A stretch of DNA of 64,000 bases, from contig NC_034414.1 of assembly GCF_002078875.1 (NCBI RefSeq), forward strand, positions 15,379,479 to 15,443,478. The letters are read 5' to 3'. The stretch is from Numida meleagris (Eukaryota > Chordata > Aves > Galliformes > Numididae). The notes beneath the pieces are model-generated. The model was not told the origin of the DNA. It saw only the letters and a program-made list of their open reading frames with translations, and did no database searches. This document shows positions 1 to 11,466 of the stretch, in pieces. Made by a program: the position numbers and the translations under genes. Numbering within the stretch: the first letter of the stretch is position 1; every line of letters begins with the position of its first letter.

Positions 1-2195
1 GCAATGAAGGCCACACTAAATCAGGATGAATCTGTAATTTCAGTGCTAATCACACAAGTGTGTGTGTCAGCATCATAATGAGATGCACAAATCTGGAGGT
101 AATGAGGCTGTAGCTGCCTGGGAAATTAGAGCAAGTGCTGGCACAAATTGTACAGCAAGGTTTATTCCCATTTTATTAATTATATGCTTGCACAGGGAAT
201 TGTAACCAACCCAAATTCCTTTAATTTGTGGAATTCATATACCACTACAAACTTGACATCTGAGCATGAAGTTGGGTTGTTGGGTTCCCCATCCCTCCCT
301 TGGTTCAAAAAGGCAACAAAAAACTCTGATCTCTGTAATGTTTATTTAGATGTGAAGACCGTGATGTTCCAGCACACACATTTACATTGCAAAGCTGATG
401 GCAGTACAGTTGCACTGTGATCATTTAGTGGTGATGGTACTGAAGAGAACTATGTAGGACATCAAGGCTTTCAAAGGCTGAAAGGGATTTTAGTAATGTT
501 GGAGTATGACAAATAAAAACATTTTAGGCATAGATAATGACCGGTATAATGTAATTTCATTTCTTACCCACTGTACTAAGTGTCTTGGAATGATGAACTG
601 AAAAATGCCAGCTTAACTGTTTTCTTTTCTGGCTAAGTGAATGGATGCAAGCCTGTGGTTTTGCATTCTAATGAAGTGTTGCAGTGCCACAGACTGAAAA
701 TACTGATTCAAACTTGTTGATTCTCATGAGGTCTGTTGGTTTTATAATCACATCATGAAAGTTCATCTTTCCTTTAAATCAGGATAATTAAATGAATTGC
801 ATTCATTCTATCCTGAGGACTTGTAATAAAGTTTTGGGTAATTTGGAGGTTTATACCGTGGCGAAATTAGCCATTTTATATTGATGGCAAGGGATGACAG
901 TGATTTTTCTCATACCACAATCTTTTATAATTAGTTAATATTTGGCACCCAAATGTCATACCTAATTTTTCATGAATGGGGGTAGCTGGAGTTGTAAAGG
1001 ACTGAGTTTTTGCAAATCGGTTCTCATTTCTGCAGCCAACCGTAGTAGTAATAAACTTTAAAGTCATCTAAACCATGCTTCCTTATCTAAGAAAAATAAT
1101 AAATATGACTTCCTTATATTAAGATTTAATAGCTAAAAAATTATTCCAAAAAGCATGGATTCCTCCTCTGCGGTAGCCGTATTGAATTGTACTGCAGTGT
1201 TAGTTTTTGGTACTAGCCAAGTGTGTTGTATTCATTAAATTTGAGACAGATGCTGTTACGAGTTTCAGTTGGCCATCAGGAGGGGATGCTCCATATTACC
1301 TTATAATGGATAGAATTCTTGCTGAAAGATCAAATGAGCAACCATCTTTCATATGAAACAGTTGCATATTCTTTTAGATGAGTTGTGTCTTCCAGTGAAT
1401 CACAAGAAAATGTTGATACATTTTGTTGCAGGTTTTCTAAATACTAGCTTGGGATTTTTTCTCCAGTTTCCAGTCTTGTTTGGTCTTCTATTTCTTTGCC
1501 TTAAACAGTAGAGTTTTAAAACCTGCAATGGTACAAAAAGTTTCCTCTAATATGAGTTTTCTTAATCAGCCTAGCTGGACCTACTCCTTACTCTGCAGAT
1601 TTTCTGTCTGCTAACCAACTTGTGGTGTTTATCAAGATACAACTGAACAAACATACTAATGATTGCCAGCATAAACACAGTACTTGCATGTTCATCTGGT
1701 ATTAACAGATGGTATTAGAAAAGATTCAGTATGGTCTGTCCTGAAACTTGTTGTCTGCTACTTAAGAAGAAAATTTTCTCTGCTCTTAAGAATTTTGTCT
1801 TAAAAGTCAAAGCTTGATAAAAATCATGATTCTGACACATACCATAAGGCTGGCTGTTCTGTCTCCAGATGCCATCTGTCAGGGTCCTTGTTTTTAGCTT
1901 TCCATTCCCCAGTAGAAGATGTTGGAAATTGCGAAGCTTTCAGGGCTTTTGCCCCAAAAGGACAGGTGATAGACTGCGTTATAACCAACACGGTCAGTGG
2001 CTGCATGCCTTTGCTCTGAGATTACCCATAGTGTGGTGCATAACAGTCACCTCCTCTTGGCTCTGTCTCAGAAAAAAATAAAAAAAGTGTAAATTTGTAA
2101 GTTGTCTTTTTTTTAATATTATTTCAGGATATGTTTTATCTGAACATTTGTTTTGATTACTGGTTTAAATTCTCTTACACTATACCTTTTTTCAG

Positions 2196-2349
2196 TTATT
2201 TTTCTTGGAAAGAACAGTTGAGGTTGACTGGTCAGGATATCCCAAAAGCTATCAGAGTAATATGTGCCATTGGAACCATGCACGATACGAATTACATCCA
2301 GCTGCCATCACAGTTCCTAGGAACCTCAAGAGTTTCTGTTTATCTCAAG
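2196..2349 (+). other. Exon-like segment of unknown identity
   Basis: A pyrimidine-rich tract ending in TTTTTTCAG stops at 2195. A strong donor, AAG|GTGAGG, starts at 2350. The 154 nt between them are open in two of the three forward frames; the third has a stop near its start. Neither frame resembles CHID1, TSPAN4 or a repeat protein I recognise. It could be a cassette or untranslated exon, an exon of a nested transcript, or a chance pairing of splice-like sites. A length of 154 nt is not a multiple of three, so inclusion in CHID1 mRNA would shift the frame. Confidence 0.2.
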
Positions 2350-3695
2350 GTGAGGTTCAGAACTGTGGATTCTCTCAAAATCTCATGAAGTAAGAAGTGT
2401 AGACAGTATTCTCTTCCCAGTTCAATACTTTATGAATAATTAGTATTTGAAAGGATCTTCAGAATTCAGGGAAACAACCATAAAACAAGTGAGAGTAGAA
2501 GTGGGTTCTGGAGTAGAAAAGGCATTTGAGCGTTAAGAAGTGAACGCTTTTTTTTTTTTTTAATCTATAAATTATAGTTATAATGCTAATCGTATGCCTA
2601 ATTGTTTCATCTTTTCTTCTTTTTCTTTGGTCTGCTATATAAATACACTTAAAGATGACCCTTTCAAGGGTAAGAAATATTGGATAACAGTTAAAAATCA
2701 GATACTGATTTTTATAAAAAAAAATTAGAAAATCAGATTAGGAGAGTTGAGCTACAATAATATGTGTGAGACACTAAAAGAGTAATACAGACTGTAGTTA
2801 CCCTAGTTTTTTATGACTTGATAAGCTCATAGAAGCTTTACAAGCGCTCAGGCTTTAGTAGCATAAGCATGAATTATGTTGAACTGTGGTTAAATTTAAT
2901 TTTCACTTCATTATTCAGAAGACTGTAGATGTATTTGTAGCTTAAGACACATGTCATGTATTTGTAATGCATTAATTCAGTTCCAGCATTGATCAACACT
3001 GAAGGTATAATTAGCAAGCAGATTTAACAATCTGCTAGGATGATGCTCTCTGTTGCATAACTACTGCTGTTGTTGTTCAACAAGCAAAGAAAGTTTTGTT
3101 GGATTTCAGGCAAAGTATCTGTGCACTGTCTCAAGTTAGAACTGGAAGGCAAAGTAAAAAATAATATTCCATGTACAGGGTGGGTTTTAGGATTTCAATG
3201 TCAGGAGTGCCTAGCAGTACTAAATAAGGGATAAATTGTTTTAAAATGTATCCTAGATAATCCGTTAGAATAGAAAAAAAAATAAAAGAAAAATTGGTAA
3301 ACCTTATATAGACATCTGCAGTACAGCATGGAATTCTGCTGTTCTTATGCAGCAGTTATGAACTGTTACAGTAAACAAAAATATAGTCTTGATGTTTTTA
3401 AACACAATCTTCATATTACAAGCAGATAGAGCAAGTTGTTTATGGAGAAAATGAAAACTTTCTGCACATTAAACCTAATTTTATCTCTTGAAATAGAACT
3501 CAAATAAAACTACGTGCTGCTAATAATAATTGTGGAATATCATCATTCTTCTAAATCCAGCTGGCTAAATACCACTTGCTAAATGTTTTCTAGTGCAAAT
3601 ACTTGCTTAGCTGGGTTGAGATTGTGAAGCAGCTGCTATACAGCTTGAACAAAGACTGTGAGATGCTGTAGTAATCCCTTGTCAGCCCAGCATAG

Positions 3696-3735
3696 CACTG
3701 CTTATCAAACCAAGGTCACTGCTTATCAGACCAAG
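3696..3735. repeat. Tandem 19-bp direct repeat, 21-bp period
   Basis: Two copies of a 19-nt unit starting CACTGCTTATCA lie at 3696-3714 and 3717-3735 and differ at one base. This looks like a local slippage duplication within the intron. No function can be assigned. Confidence 0.7.
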
Positions 3736-5477
3736 ACAGTGAAAGACTCTTAATCTTTTTAATTTTCTAATTTTTTTTAAAAAAGACTGTTCTGTGTGAA
3801 GCTTTAACATAATCTAGTGTTTTCCATAAGAGGTGTTAAGAGAGGAAAATCTTCTGTGTTTTCACATAATACCAAACTGCAGTAAGAGAGTCTCCTGTAA
3901 AGACGAATGTCAGGCTTTTCAGGAGTAGGCACTATTGTATACATGGAAAGTATCACAAGCATCGCTGACAGAAACAGCTGTAGCAATTAGCCAATTAAAC
4001 AGTTTTTACTGATGATCTGCGTTAGCTAATAAAATTTTAACAAGCTATAAAACACCCCGTGGATCAATCTTGCTACGTTAATAGGCTGGATCATAACCAA
4101 TACTTATTAATTCTAACTAACATTGTTGTTTGGAGATGGAAAGAGCAAGTGGACTGTATGCCAAATGAAAGAGTGGAGACATCGTTCCAAATAAATTCTA
4201 ATAGTTTAGGGAACATTTATAATTCATTTCAGTTGATAAAGCAGTCTTTTTGAAAAGCAGTGTTCGGGGATATCTTTTTAGTTTTCCACGTCGTTAAGCT
4301 GAGGATGAGACTTCTGTCCATAGAGTCACAGCAGGATCACAGAAAAGCTGATAAACAGACAGGTGTGGGGGCTGGTGAGGTGTTTTTTATAGTTCTGTAT
4401 CACACAAAATCATCTTTAAGGGGAACATAGTTGAAAAACACAGCATTTGAGTAACTTTTGTTATTACTTAGCTGATACTACATTTTTATCTGATTGCCTA
4501 ACTGCTATTTTTCTCAACCAAAATGGTTATTGAAGGTTATGCAATGGTACTTTGAAATTTTAAGGGCACATAGAGAGCTAGCAGACATACAAGAATAAAG
4601 AGGATGTACAAAGCAAAACACAGATGCAGCCTTAAAGTTTAAAAATACCATAGGTGTGTAAGGAACTCAAAAATAATTTGATCTGTCTTACGTAGGGTAA
4701 ATTCCCCAAGATTCCTGGAATTCAGAGCAGATGACTGATAACGAGATGCAATGCTGTCAGCTCTTCGAAGGTTCTTGCCAGATTTCCAAACAAGGTCAAC
4801 TTACAGCTTACATGTTTTAATTTCTGATGCCACATGTACTTGTGGTTAGCCCAACACTGCTGTTTCGGTGACATCATTACTGGAATGTTGGTTCAGCTGA
4901 AAATTCAGGCTGCTTCTCAGGGAAATTGCTGTGATGTGAGTGTCCATTTGTGCACATGCAAATATGGATTTAAAGGTCAAAAGTAACTCTTTATGGCTCT
5001 TGACGCTTACTGTAATATTAAAACACTTAGGTAATGTAAAACACACGTATTTAAGAAATAGGACATAAAATTATTGTGCAGAAATATAGGTTTCGTGTCA
5101 CATGATGTCTCTCCAGGTATAGAATTGTTCCTTGTTCTGGAGTGTCTTTGTTTACCTTCCTCTTTAGTACAGGATTCTGATGGGAATTTTCCATACCTAA
5201 AATAAATGGTGATCTCAGAGCAGTTTTGCAAATATTTGCATAAATTTCATATAAATATTTGTACCAGCCTGCAAATGTTTGGAGTTGGCACTAAAAATAT
5301 TAGTGGGCATAGTTACCACAGAAAACACTCCCAGTGTAAGGCTTCACTGCATACACAAAGAACTCCTCACTTGGTGGATAAGTACTGCCACAAGCAAAGA
5401 ACCACACCTCTAACCATCACTGCTGTCCCAGCAAATACTTCACTTCAGCTGCTGTTTGCTGGAAAATTACCACTGGT

Positions 5478-5489
5478 ATCTTGAATCAT
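5478..5489. repeat. Left 12-bp direct repeat flanking a CR1 insertion
   Basis: The 12-mer ATCTTGAATCAT occurs here and again at 6123-6134, one on each side of the CR1 copy. It is the likely target-site duplication. Its last six bases (AATCAT) also belong to the octamer tail of the CR1 3' end. Confidence 0.65.
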
Positions 5490-6122
5490 AGAATCATAGA
5501 ATGGCCTGGGTTGAAAAGGACCTCAAAGATCATCGAGTTTCAACCCCCCTGCTGAGTGCAGGGTCGCCGACCACTAGACCAGGCTGCCCAGAGCCACGTC
5601 CAGCCTGGCCTTGAATGCCTCCAGGGATGGGGCATCCACAACCTCCTTGGGCAACCTGTTCCAGTGCGTCACCGCCCTCTGAGAGAAAAACTCCCTCCTA
5701 ATATCTAACCTAAACCTCCCCCGTCTCAGTTTAAAACCATTCCCCCTTGTCCTATTGCTATCCATCCTCATAAACAACCGTTCCCCCTCCTGTTTATATG
5801 CTCCCTTCAAGTATTGGAAGGCCACAGTGAGGTCTCCCCGGAGCCTTCTCTTCTCCAAGCTAAACAAGCCCAGTTCCCTCAACCTTTCCTCATAGGAGAG
5901 GTGCTCCAGCCCTCTGATCATCTTGGTGGCCTCCTCTGAATTCGTTCCCAGAGCTCCACGTCCTTCTTGTGCTGGGGGCCCCAGGCCTGGACACAGTACT
6001 CCAGATGGGGCCTCACAAGAGCCGAGTAGAGGGGGACCACCACCTCCCTCTTCCTGCTGGCCACTCCTCTTTTAATGCAGCCCAGAACATAGTTGCCCTT
6101 CTGGGCTGCCAGTGCACACTGC
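5484..6122 (-). mobile_element. CR1 LINE, 5'-truncated, with 3' end
   Basis: The left edge carries two copies of CATAGAAT, the reverse complement of the ATTCTATG octamer that ends CR1 elements. Read on the - strand, the body encodes the C-terminal end of CR1 ORF2 (reverse-transcriptase protein). Family motifs include [32 protein letters not shown] and [16 protein letters not shown]. The coding part is split between two frames near 5918-5925, so a frameshift is present and no functional protein is expected. The copy is about 0.64 kb against about 4.5 kb for a full CR1, which is the usual 5' truncation of LINE retrotransposition. A 12-bp direct repeat flanks it. Confidence 0.95.
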
Positions 6123-6134
6123 ATCTTGAATCAT
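6123..6134. repeat. Right 12-bp direct repeat flanking a CR1 insertion
   Basis: Second copy of ATCTTGAATCAT, identical to 5478-5489. Just beyond it, 6155-6173 can form a small hairpin (CTTCAAT / ATTGAAG, 7-bp stem, 5-nt loop) in an AT-rich stretch. Confidence 0.65.
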
Positions 6135-9045
6135 TCATTGATTGCATCTTCAATCTTCAATCATTAATTGAAGTTATTAGTAAATAATAAGTAAAAGCCA
6201 TTCGACTAAGATAAGACTTGGGAAAAACACCAACTTACCTGCAAGATGAATATAGAGGCAGATGAATATAGAAGCAGTATAGAGGCTTCAGTTGACTTCA
6301 GCAGGTCTTTCTTGTTTTGAAATCACTATGAATACAAATAATCTAAGTTAAAGTAGTAAAGCATGGAAAATTACACCTGGTAGTAATTGTGATTCCATCT
6401 GCTGTGCAGTTAAGCGCTCAAACTTTCTCAAGAGAGCCGTGACCAAATATTTTATCTGGTGCCTGTGTTCTGAGGAATACTGGAGTGAATGGCTAGGAAG
6501 GGTAGATGGAAAAATATTCACGTGTAATAGCCCATTTCTATGAAACTGAATGAAGAGCTCACCCGATGCTTTGAGATAAGCTGCATGTGATGTTTGTTCT
6601 CCACTTGCAGCGGTTCTAATTAGCATAATTAATGCTTGTGGTGAGATTTTAGCAGGGATTTAACAGAAAAGTTGTGTTTCTGGAGTTGGTACTTTTCTAG
6701 GAAAATCTCTGCAGCAGTTGAATGGAGGAAAAACAAACAAACACAAAAAGAGCATTGACAAGCAGTGGAAGTGACAACATAAGCTCCACTCTCTTCTGTC
6801 ACTGTATGTACAGGTTGCTGGATTTGAAGTTCACTGTCTTTGTGCTCTTACCTTTACTGGGTCTCACCTGATGACAGTGCTGCAGTTCTCTTTGCCTCCC
6901 TGATAGGTTTCTCGGAGGCGGGTCCTGCCTTGTTCTCCAGGAATGGACTGTTCCTTGCAACTAGCACAGATGCTGCAAATTCATTGGTAGTGTATGCTTT
7001 CCCTGAGCAAGCTCTTCTCGAAGGTTCCTGCAGTAGATGGTCAGCAAATGCTTCCTTATTGCACCTGATCTGGAGACCTGATCTGCAGCTCTCGTGGAGT
7101 ACTGCAAAGGGTGTGTGCTCTGAGGCCAGAAGAAATCTGGTGTTTTCATAACCTTAAGCAAAATTCATAGCTTAGGGGTGTTCTCTTACCTGTCAGGGGT
7201 AGCTGATAAAAATGCATCTTGAAGAAGCGTAATTTGAAAGATTTATTGGGGTGGGAAAAGGGTGTTCCATGACCTCTAGCACAGAAATAACACAGAAGTG
7301 TTTGGAAAAGATTGTGTTGTTACTTTTGGTTGAAACACAGAAGGGCGGAATGGCAATGCAGAGGCTTGTTAATGCAAGTGAAAGCAATATGGTGTTTGCA
7401 GAGCTGTGGGTGTGAAAGAAGCAAATGAAGACAAGTCTCTTTATTGCTTTCACAGAATGAAGATTGTCAGTGCGAGGATTCTGGAATAGATATCTGTTTA
7501 AATCTATAAATATTGTACTTCATTATGAGGAGACAGATTTTGTGCTTCATAGTCCTTAAATTGCTATTAAATAGCTTAAATATGTGCTCACAAAAGCAGA
7601 AAAGAAGCATGAGGTATACTAGATTCTGTAACTTCTGGGTTTTATTTGGATTATATTTGTAAATCCTGATACATTACTTTGAAAATCTTCATTTTTTTTT
7701 ATGCTTACATAGCTTGCTACTTTATTACTGTTTTCACCAGCACAAAATGACAAGTGGCTAAAAAATGCTGGGTTTTATTTACACCTCTGTATAGAGATGA
7801 CGAATTGCAGAGAAATCCGAAAGGTCAGTTTTTCAGAGAAGGCATAAATTTGAGTTTATTTTCTTTTTTTCCCTATTCTATGTATATCTTGCAGTCTCCT
7901 TAAGTTAGAGAGATCTGGTAAAAAGTTGTTGCTCCAGATGAGGTTTAAGATGTAGAATGCTTTAAAAGTTTTGCTGGAATTTGCCTTAATGATTAGGAAG
8001 AAGTGATGAAAATCATACTCTTAAGTAGCAAAAGCTTTATGCTGACAGCAGATTGCTTTGTCTCTTTGCCTGCTTTACTAGTTGTAATTGAGTAATAGAT
8101 TTAAGTAGTGTCAGTGCAAACTGTGACAGTCCTATGGATGTGTTTTCATGTTGCAGAGCTGACAAAGTGGTGTTAGATCATGACAAGCTAGTTACTTGCA
8201 TTATTTAAGTATTTGATGTACTAGCCCGCTCTTCTTGACAGGGTTATTTTTATATCTCTATTTTTTAAAAAATCATATTTTTATATTTTATCTAATTTCT
8301 AAGGAAATGAACGCATGTTTAATATTTTGCTTTATATATTGTTAAGAAATGTTGCTTGCATTAGCAGTTACAGTAAACTGAAACTTGATGGCATTGCACA
8401 TTTACAGGACTATCTTGTGTTGTAGTCCAAAACCACACAGTGGCGAGAAATATTCATGTGGCACTCTAAATTGTATTACTTACATCATTTTTACTATTTT
8501 TCATTTCAAAAGTAAACAGTTCCTATCTTTCAGTCTCTCTCTCAAGTTTCCAGAGTTTTGATCAGTTTGCACATCATCTTTGAATCCTCAGTTTTCACAG
8601 CATCATTTTAAGTATTGTCACTTATGCACATGATCTTGAAATTGTGAAATCCCTGAAGTATATCTCACTGAGATTACGATCGTAGCATTTAGTCACAGTA
8701 CCCTTGTAATACTGGCTTTGTTTATGATATTGGATTGCTTTAAAGTTTCGATATGATATAATTTCATTCTTCAAATGAGGTTTGGAGTTTTATTGCCAAG
8801 AATGTTTACTGCTTCCTTATCACGCCAATTCAAAAATAATTCTGTAATAATTGTTTCTTCCAATAAAGGCGATACATTAAAACCATTTAAACAAATCTGC
8901 ATTAACCAACATTTCAGTGGCAATAAATGCCCTTTTTTGGAGTCTGTTTTCAGTAGTTGCTAGTCTGTTTTGAAACTTGGTAGTACAAAAGATTGGAAAA
9001 TATAGTTTGTCTCTATCTGCAGCTCACTTGCTGAAACACAATGAT
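6135..9045 (+). other. CHID1: CHID1 intron segment, nothing recognised
   Basis: AT-rich intronic sequence between a CR1 and a mariner copy. The longest open frames (for example 6840-7151) have no domain, no splice support and no similarity that I recognise. A short tandem of ATGAATATAGA-like units occurs around 6246-6290. Confidence 0.6.
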
Positions 9046-9503
9046 TTCTCTGAAAGTAATGCCTCCTATTTTATTATTGTGGCCTGTGATTTCACCGTGA
9101 TATTGGTGGTACAGCAGTAGAGACTGAACCTTCCTGCCAGTATTCCATTACATTCTGTTGTCGTATGACAGATGGCAACAGAGGAGCACCCACTAACATT
9201 CATCAATGTTTGCTGAATGTTTATGGAGACCAACCAGTCTATGTCAGCACAGTGACGCAATGGATGGTGCATTTCAGCAGTGGCTGCAGCGACAGTAGGT
9301 CACCTCCAGTGCTGCAGTTTTCTGGGCACGGCATGCAGACTCTTGTTCATTGCTGGCAAAAGAGCATAGTTAATGGTGGTGACTACGCTGAAAAACGATG
9401 TCTTGTTGCTGAGAATTTGTTCTATCAAATAGTGTTATTGTTCTCTTTGTATCTGTTGTAGCTCCCACAGAAATAAATAGGAGGCATTACTTTCGGAGCA
9501 ACC
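9046..9503 (+). mobile_element. Mariner-type DNA transposon, internally deleted
   Basis: Terminal inverted repeats are visible: GAAAGTAATGCCTCCTATTT at the left (from about 9051) and its reverse complement ending near 9496. The ~458-bp body keeps the two ends of a transposase frame on the + strand. After the left end comes a HTH-type segment with NIHQCLLNVYGDQ and VSTVTQWMVHFSSG (about 9195-9285). Then comes a C-terminal segment with VNGGDYAEKRCLVAENLFYQ (about 9372-9430). The DDE/D catalytic core that should lie between them is missing, since mariner transposases are about 340 aa. It is therefore a non-autonomous, MITE-like copy of the avian mariner family (Galluhop/Mariner1-like, named from memory of chicken repeats). 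A flanking TA duplication is not clear. Confidence 0.85.
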
Positions 9504-9695
9504 TACATATCATGACTGTTCAAAAATAACTTCTATTTTATCAGTGACGTTTATTTCCAAGTATTAGCAGAAGTATAATTTGGAAAAAAAAAAAAAAAGC
9601 TCACGACAAGTTAATGTGCTAATTACAGAAACTCATTCATAAATGTCAAAGCAGTTCTTAACGTCATTTTAAGGTGTTTCTAAGCATATTTTGGT

Positions 9696-9743
9696 GGCCT
9701 ATATTTCTAAAAAGCTGATGGTCTATATTTCTAAGAAGCAAAT
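9696..9743. repeat. 24-bp tandem duplication
   Basis: Two adjacent 24-nt units (9696-9719 and 9720-9743) share GG-CTATATTTCTAA-AAGC and match at about 20 of 24 positions. This is a local duplication in intronic sequence with no assignable role. Confidence 0.65.
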
Positions 9744-11442
9744 GTTCTACTGAATTTCAAAACTCTTGATCCTTCAAGCGTGCTGTACAATCAAGTTGGC
9801 AAATTCTATCGTTAAAATGCCAGATCCGCAGTATTTAAAATTAAGAACTTGATTCTGTTTCTAATGCTTTCCTACGTACTGTAAAGTTAACATGCTTACT
9901 CTAGATTTACTTTCGAGTTTGGTGTGTCTCCTGGGAAGGTTTGTGTGCCAAATCAGCATCTCCTCTTTCCTATTTCCTCCCCACAATTCCCTTAAATTTT
10001 CTGATGATTGACTGGTTGTATTAGTGCTTTTTCCCATATAAACTGAGATTAAGCCATGACTAATAGAGTTGTGTTCCCGAGTTTTTCATTTCCCAGACGT
10101 CTCTCATCTACAGCAGTGGCACCTACATGCCCTGTGGGAGAACAAAATTGAAATAAGTGCTCAAACAGAGATAAGTTTTACGTTCACCTGATTGCACTAT
10201 GTATGGGCGAAGTAAGACAAACGATTTCTGGTCTGTTCTTTATTTCTTTGTTCAAAGGGATACGTAGCAGACAATGACATTGGCAGGAGATTGGTCAGAT
10301 TCTGTTTAAATGTGACTCTTAGCTGCATAAGTTGTTAAAATGTACTTCATATATCATAGGCTTTCAGGCTTCCCAGCTGGGAAATGCATTCAGGGTACTT
10401 TATGAAGTGAGTGTAACTTTATCACTTGTAGTTCATGTTTCTCTGTTCCTTTCTTGTTAATTTCTAACATCCTGTTTGACTTCTTGAGAACTTTTGAGTC
10501 TAGCTGATGCTGGCAGAGAACCATTTATAGAAACGCCAAGGTCATTTTTCCGAATGATGACAGCTTATTCAGAGCCAACGCTTCATTTTTCTCATAGTTT
10601 TTTTGTGTTTATCTGCATCAGATTTCAGTTGTCGTTTTATTGCCTCATTATTAATTGCTATCAAATTGTGCGACTCATATCAGCTTTTTTGTGTAATCAG
10701 CAATAGCACAGGTCACAACTCAGATCTTTTTGAAGTGCTTTGGCTTACCTCTTTGTGATGTGAAACCATCCATTTACTATTGCCAGATAAAAAAATCCTT
10801 ATGTCCACTAATGTGATGAAGAAGCCTTGGTGCAGAGCTTTGGATTCCTGCAGGCATCTTCTTTCTGTCTTGAGAGGTTTTGGACATGGCAAAAGCCGTG
10901 CTTCTGAGATGTCAGAAATATGGAATTAGTGCAAAAGTCCACGTAAGAGCTGTTGTCTCTTTCCTTGATGCACCAGTATGCCCAGTATTACTTGCAATCT
11001 GCCTCCTCAGTGCTCTCAGGAAGAGATGCATTCCGATGTTTTCAGTCACAGTGGTAAGTCTTCTTACACTAAAGCAGTTGCTGCCTTCTAGTTCTGTCAT
11101 TTCACTTGCTAACAAATAAATCTGCAGACCACACTCTGCTCCCATTTTTCTTGCTGACAGTCTGAATGTCAGAAAATTGTAGGCTGGCAGGCCTGCACGT
11201 TGCTGCTCGTTGCTAGTGATACCGTATCTCCAGCTTGAGTGCTGAAGCTGGGAATGCTCAGATCTCTCCCAGTGTGCTCTTCTGCAGCTCATTCCTGTGT
11301 TGGAGTCAGACTGAGAAGCTTAGAGAAATGCTGCTCACCTCAGTCATAGCTTTGCCATGCTCTTTCTGTTGACCTCACTGTGTAACTCTGGAAGTACTTG
11401 GGCTGTGTACAGGTAGTTCCCAGTGTCCCAGTGCCAGCGAAA

Positions 11443-11466
11443 GCAGGTGACAGAGCAGGTGACAGA
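11443..11466. repeat. 12-bp perfect tandem duplication
   Basis: GCAGGTGACAGA occurs twice back to back with no mismatch, at 11443-11454 and 11455-11466. It is a recent-looking slippage duplication in the CHID1 intron. Confidence 0.75.

Larger units (their letters stand above)
1..5477 (+). other. CHID1: CHID1 intron, 5' part (no coding exon recognised)
   Basis: AT-rich non-coding sequence. It is assigned to CHID1 only because the first recognisable CHID1 exon lies downstream at 30324 and has an internal-exon acceptor. I looked for the preceding CHID1 segments (GH18 barrel strands, the Tyr/Asp-rich core and the N-terminal leader) and found none. The open frames here are short and unlike known proteins. 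Two structures are listed separately: an exon-like segment at 2196-2349 and a 19-bp direct repeat at 3696-3735. The rest shows nothing I can name. Confidence 0.6.

Noticed and set aside
5574..6124. Two - strand open frames (115 and 68 aa) as host genes
   Set aside because: They are the frameshifted C-terminus of CR1 ORF2 inside the 5484-6122 LINE copy.
7985..8050. Possible C/D box snoRNA (GTGATGA ... CTGA)
   Set aside because: No terminal stem and no second box pair. The spacing is arbitrary, and such short motifs are expected by chance in AT-rich introns.
10854..11292. Overlapping + and - frames (79 and 126 aa) that looked like a possible exon cluster
   Set aside because: No recognisable domain, no consistent splice borders, and no match to CHID1 segments.
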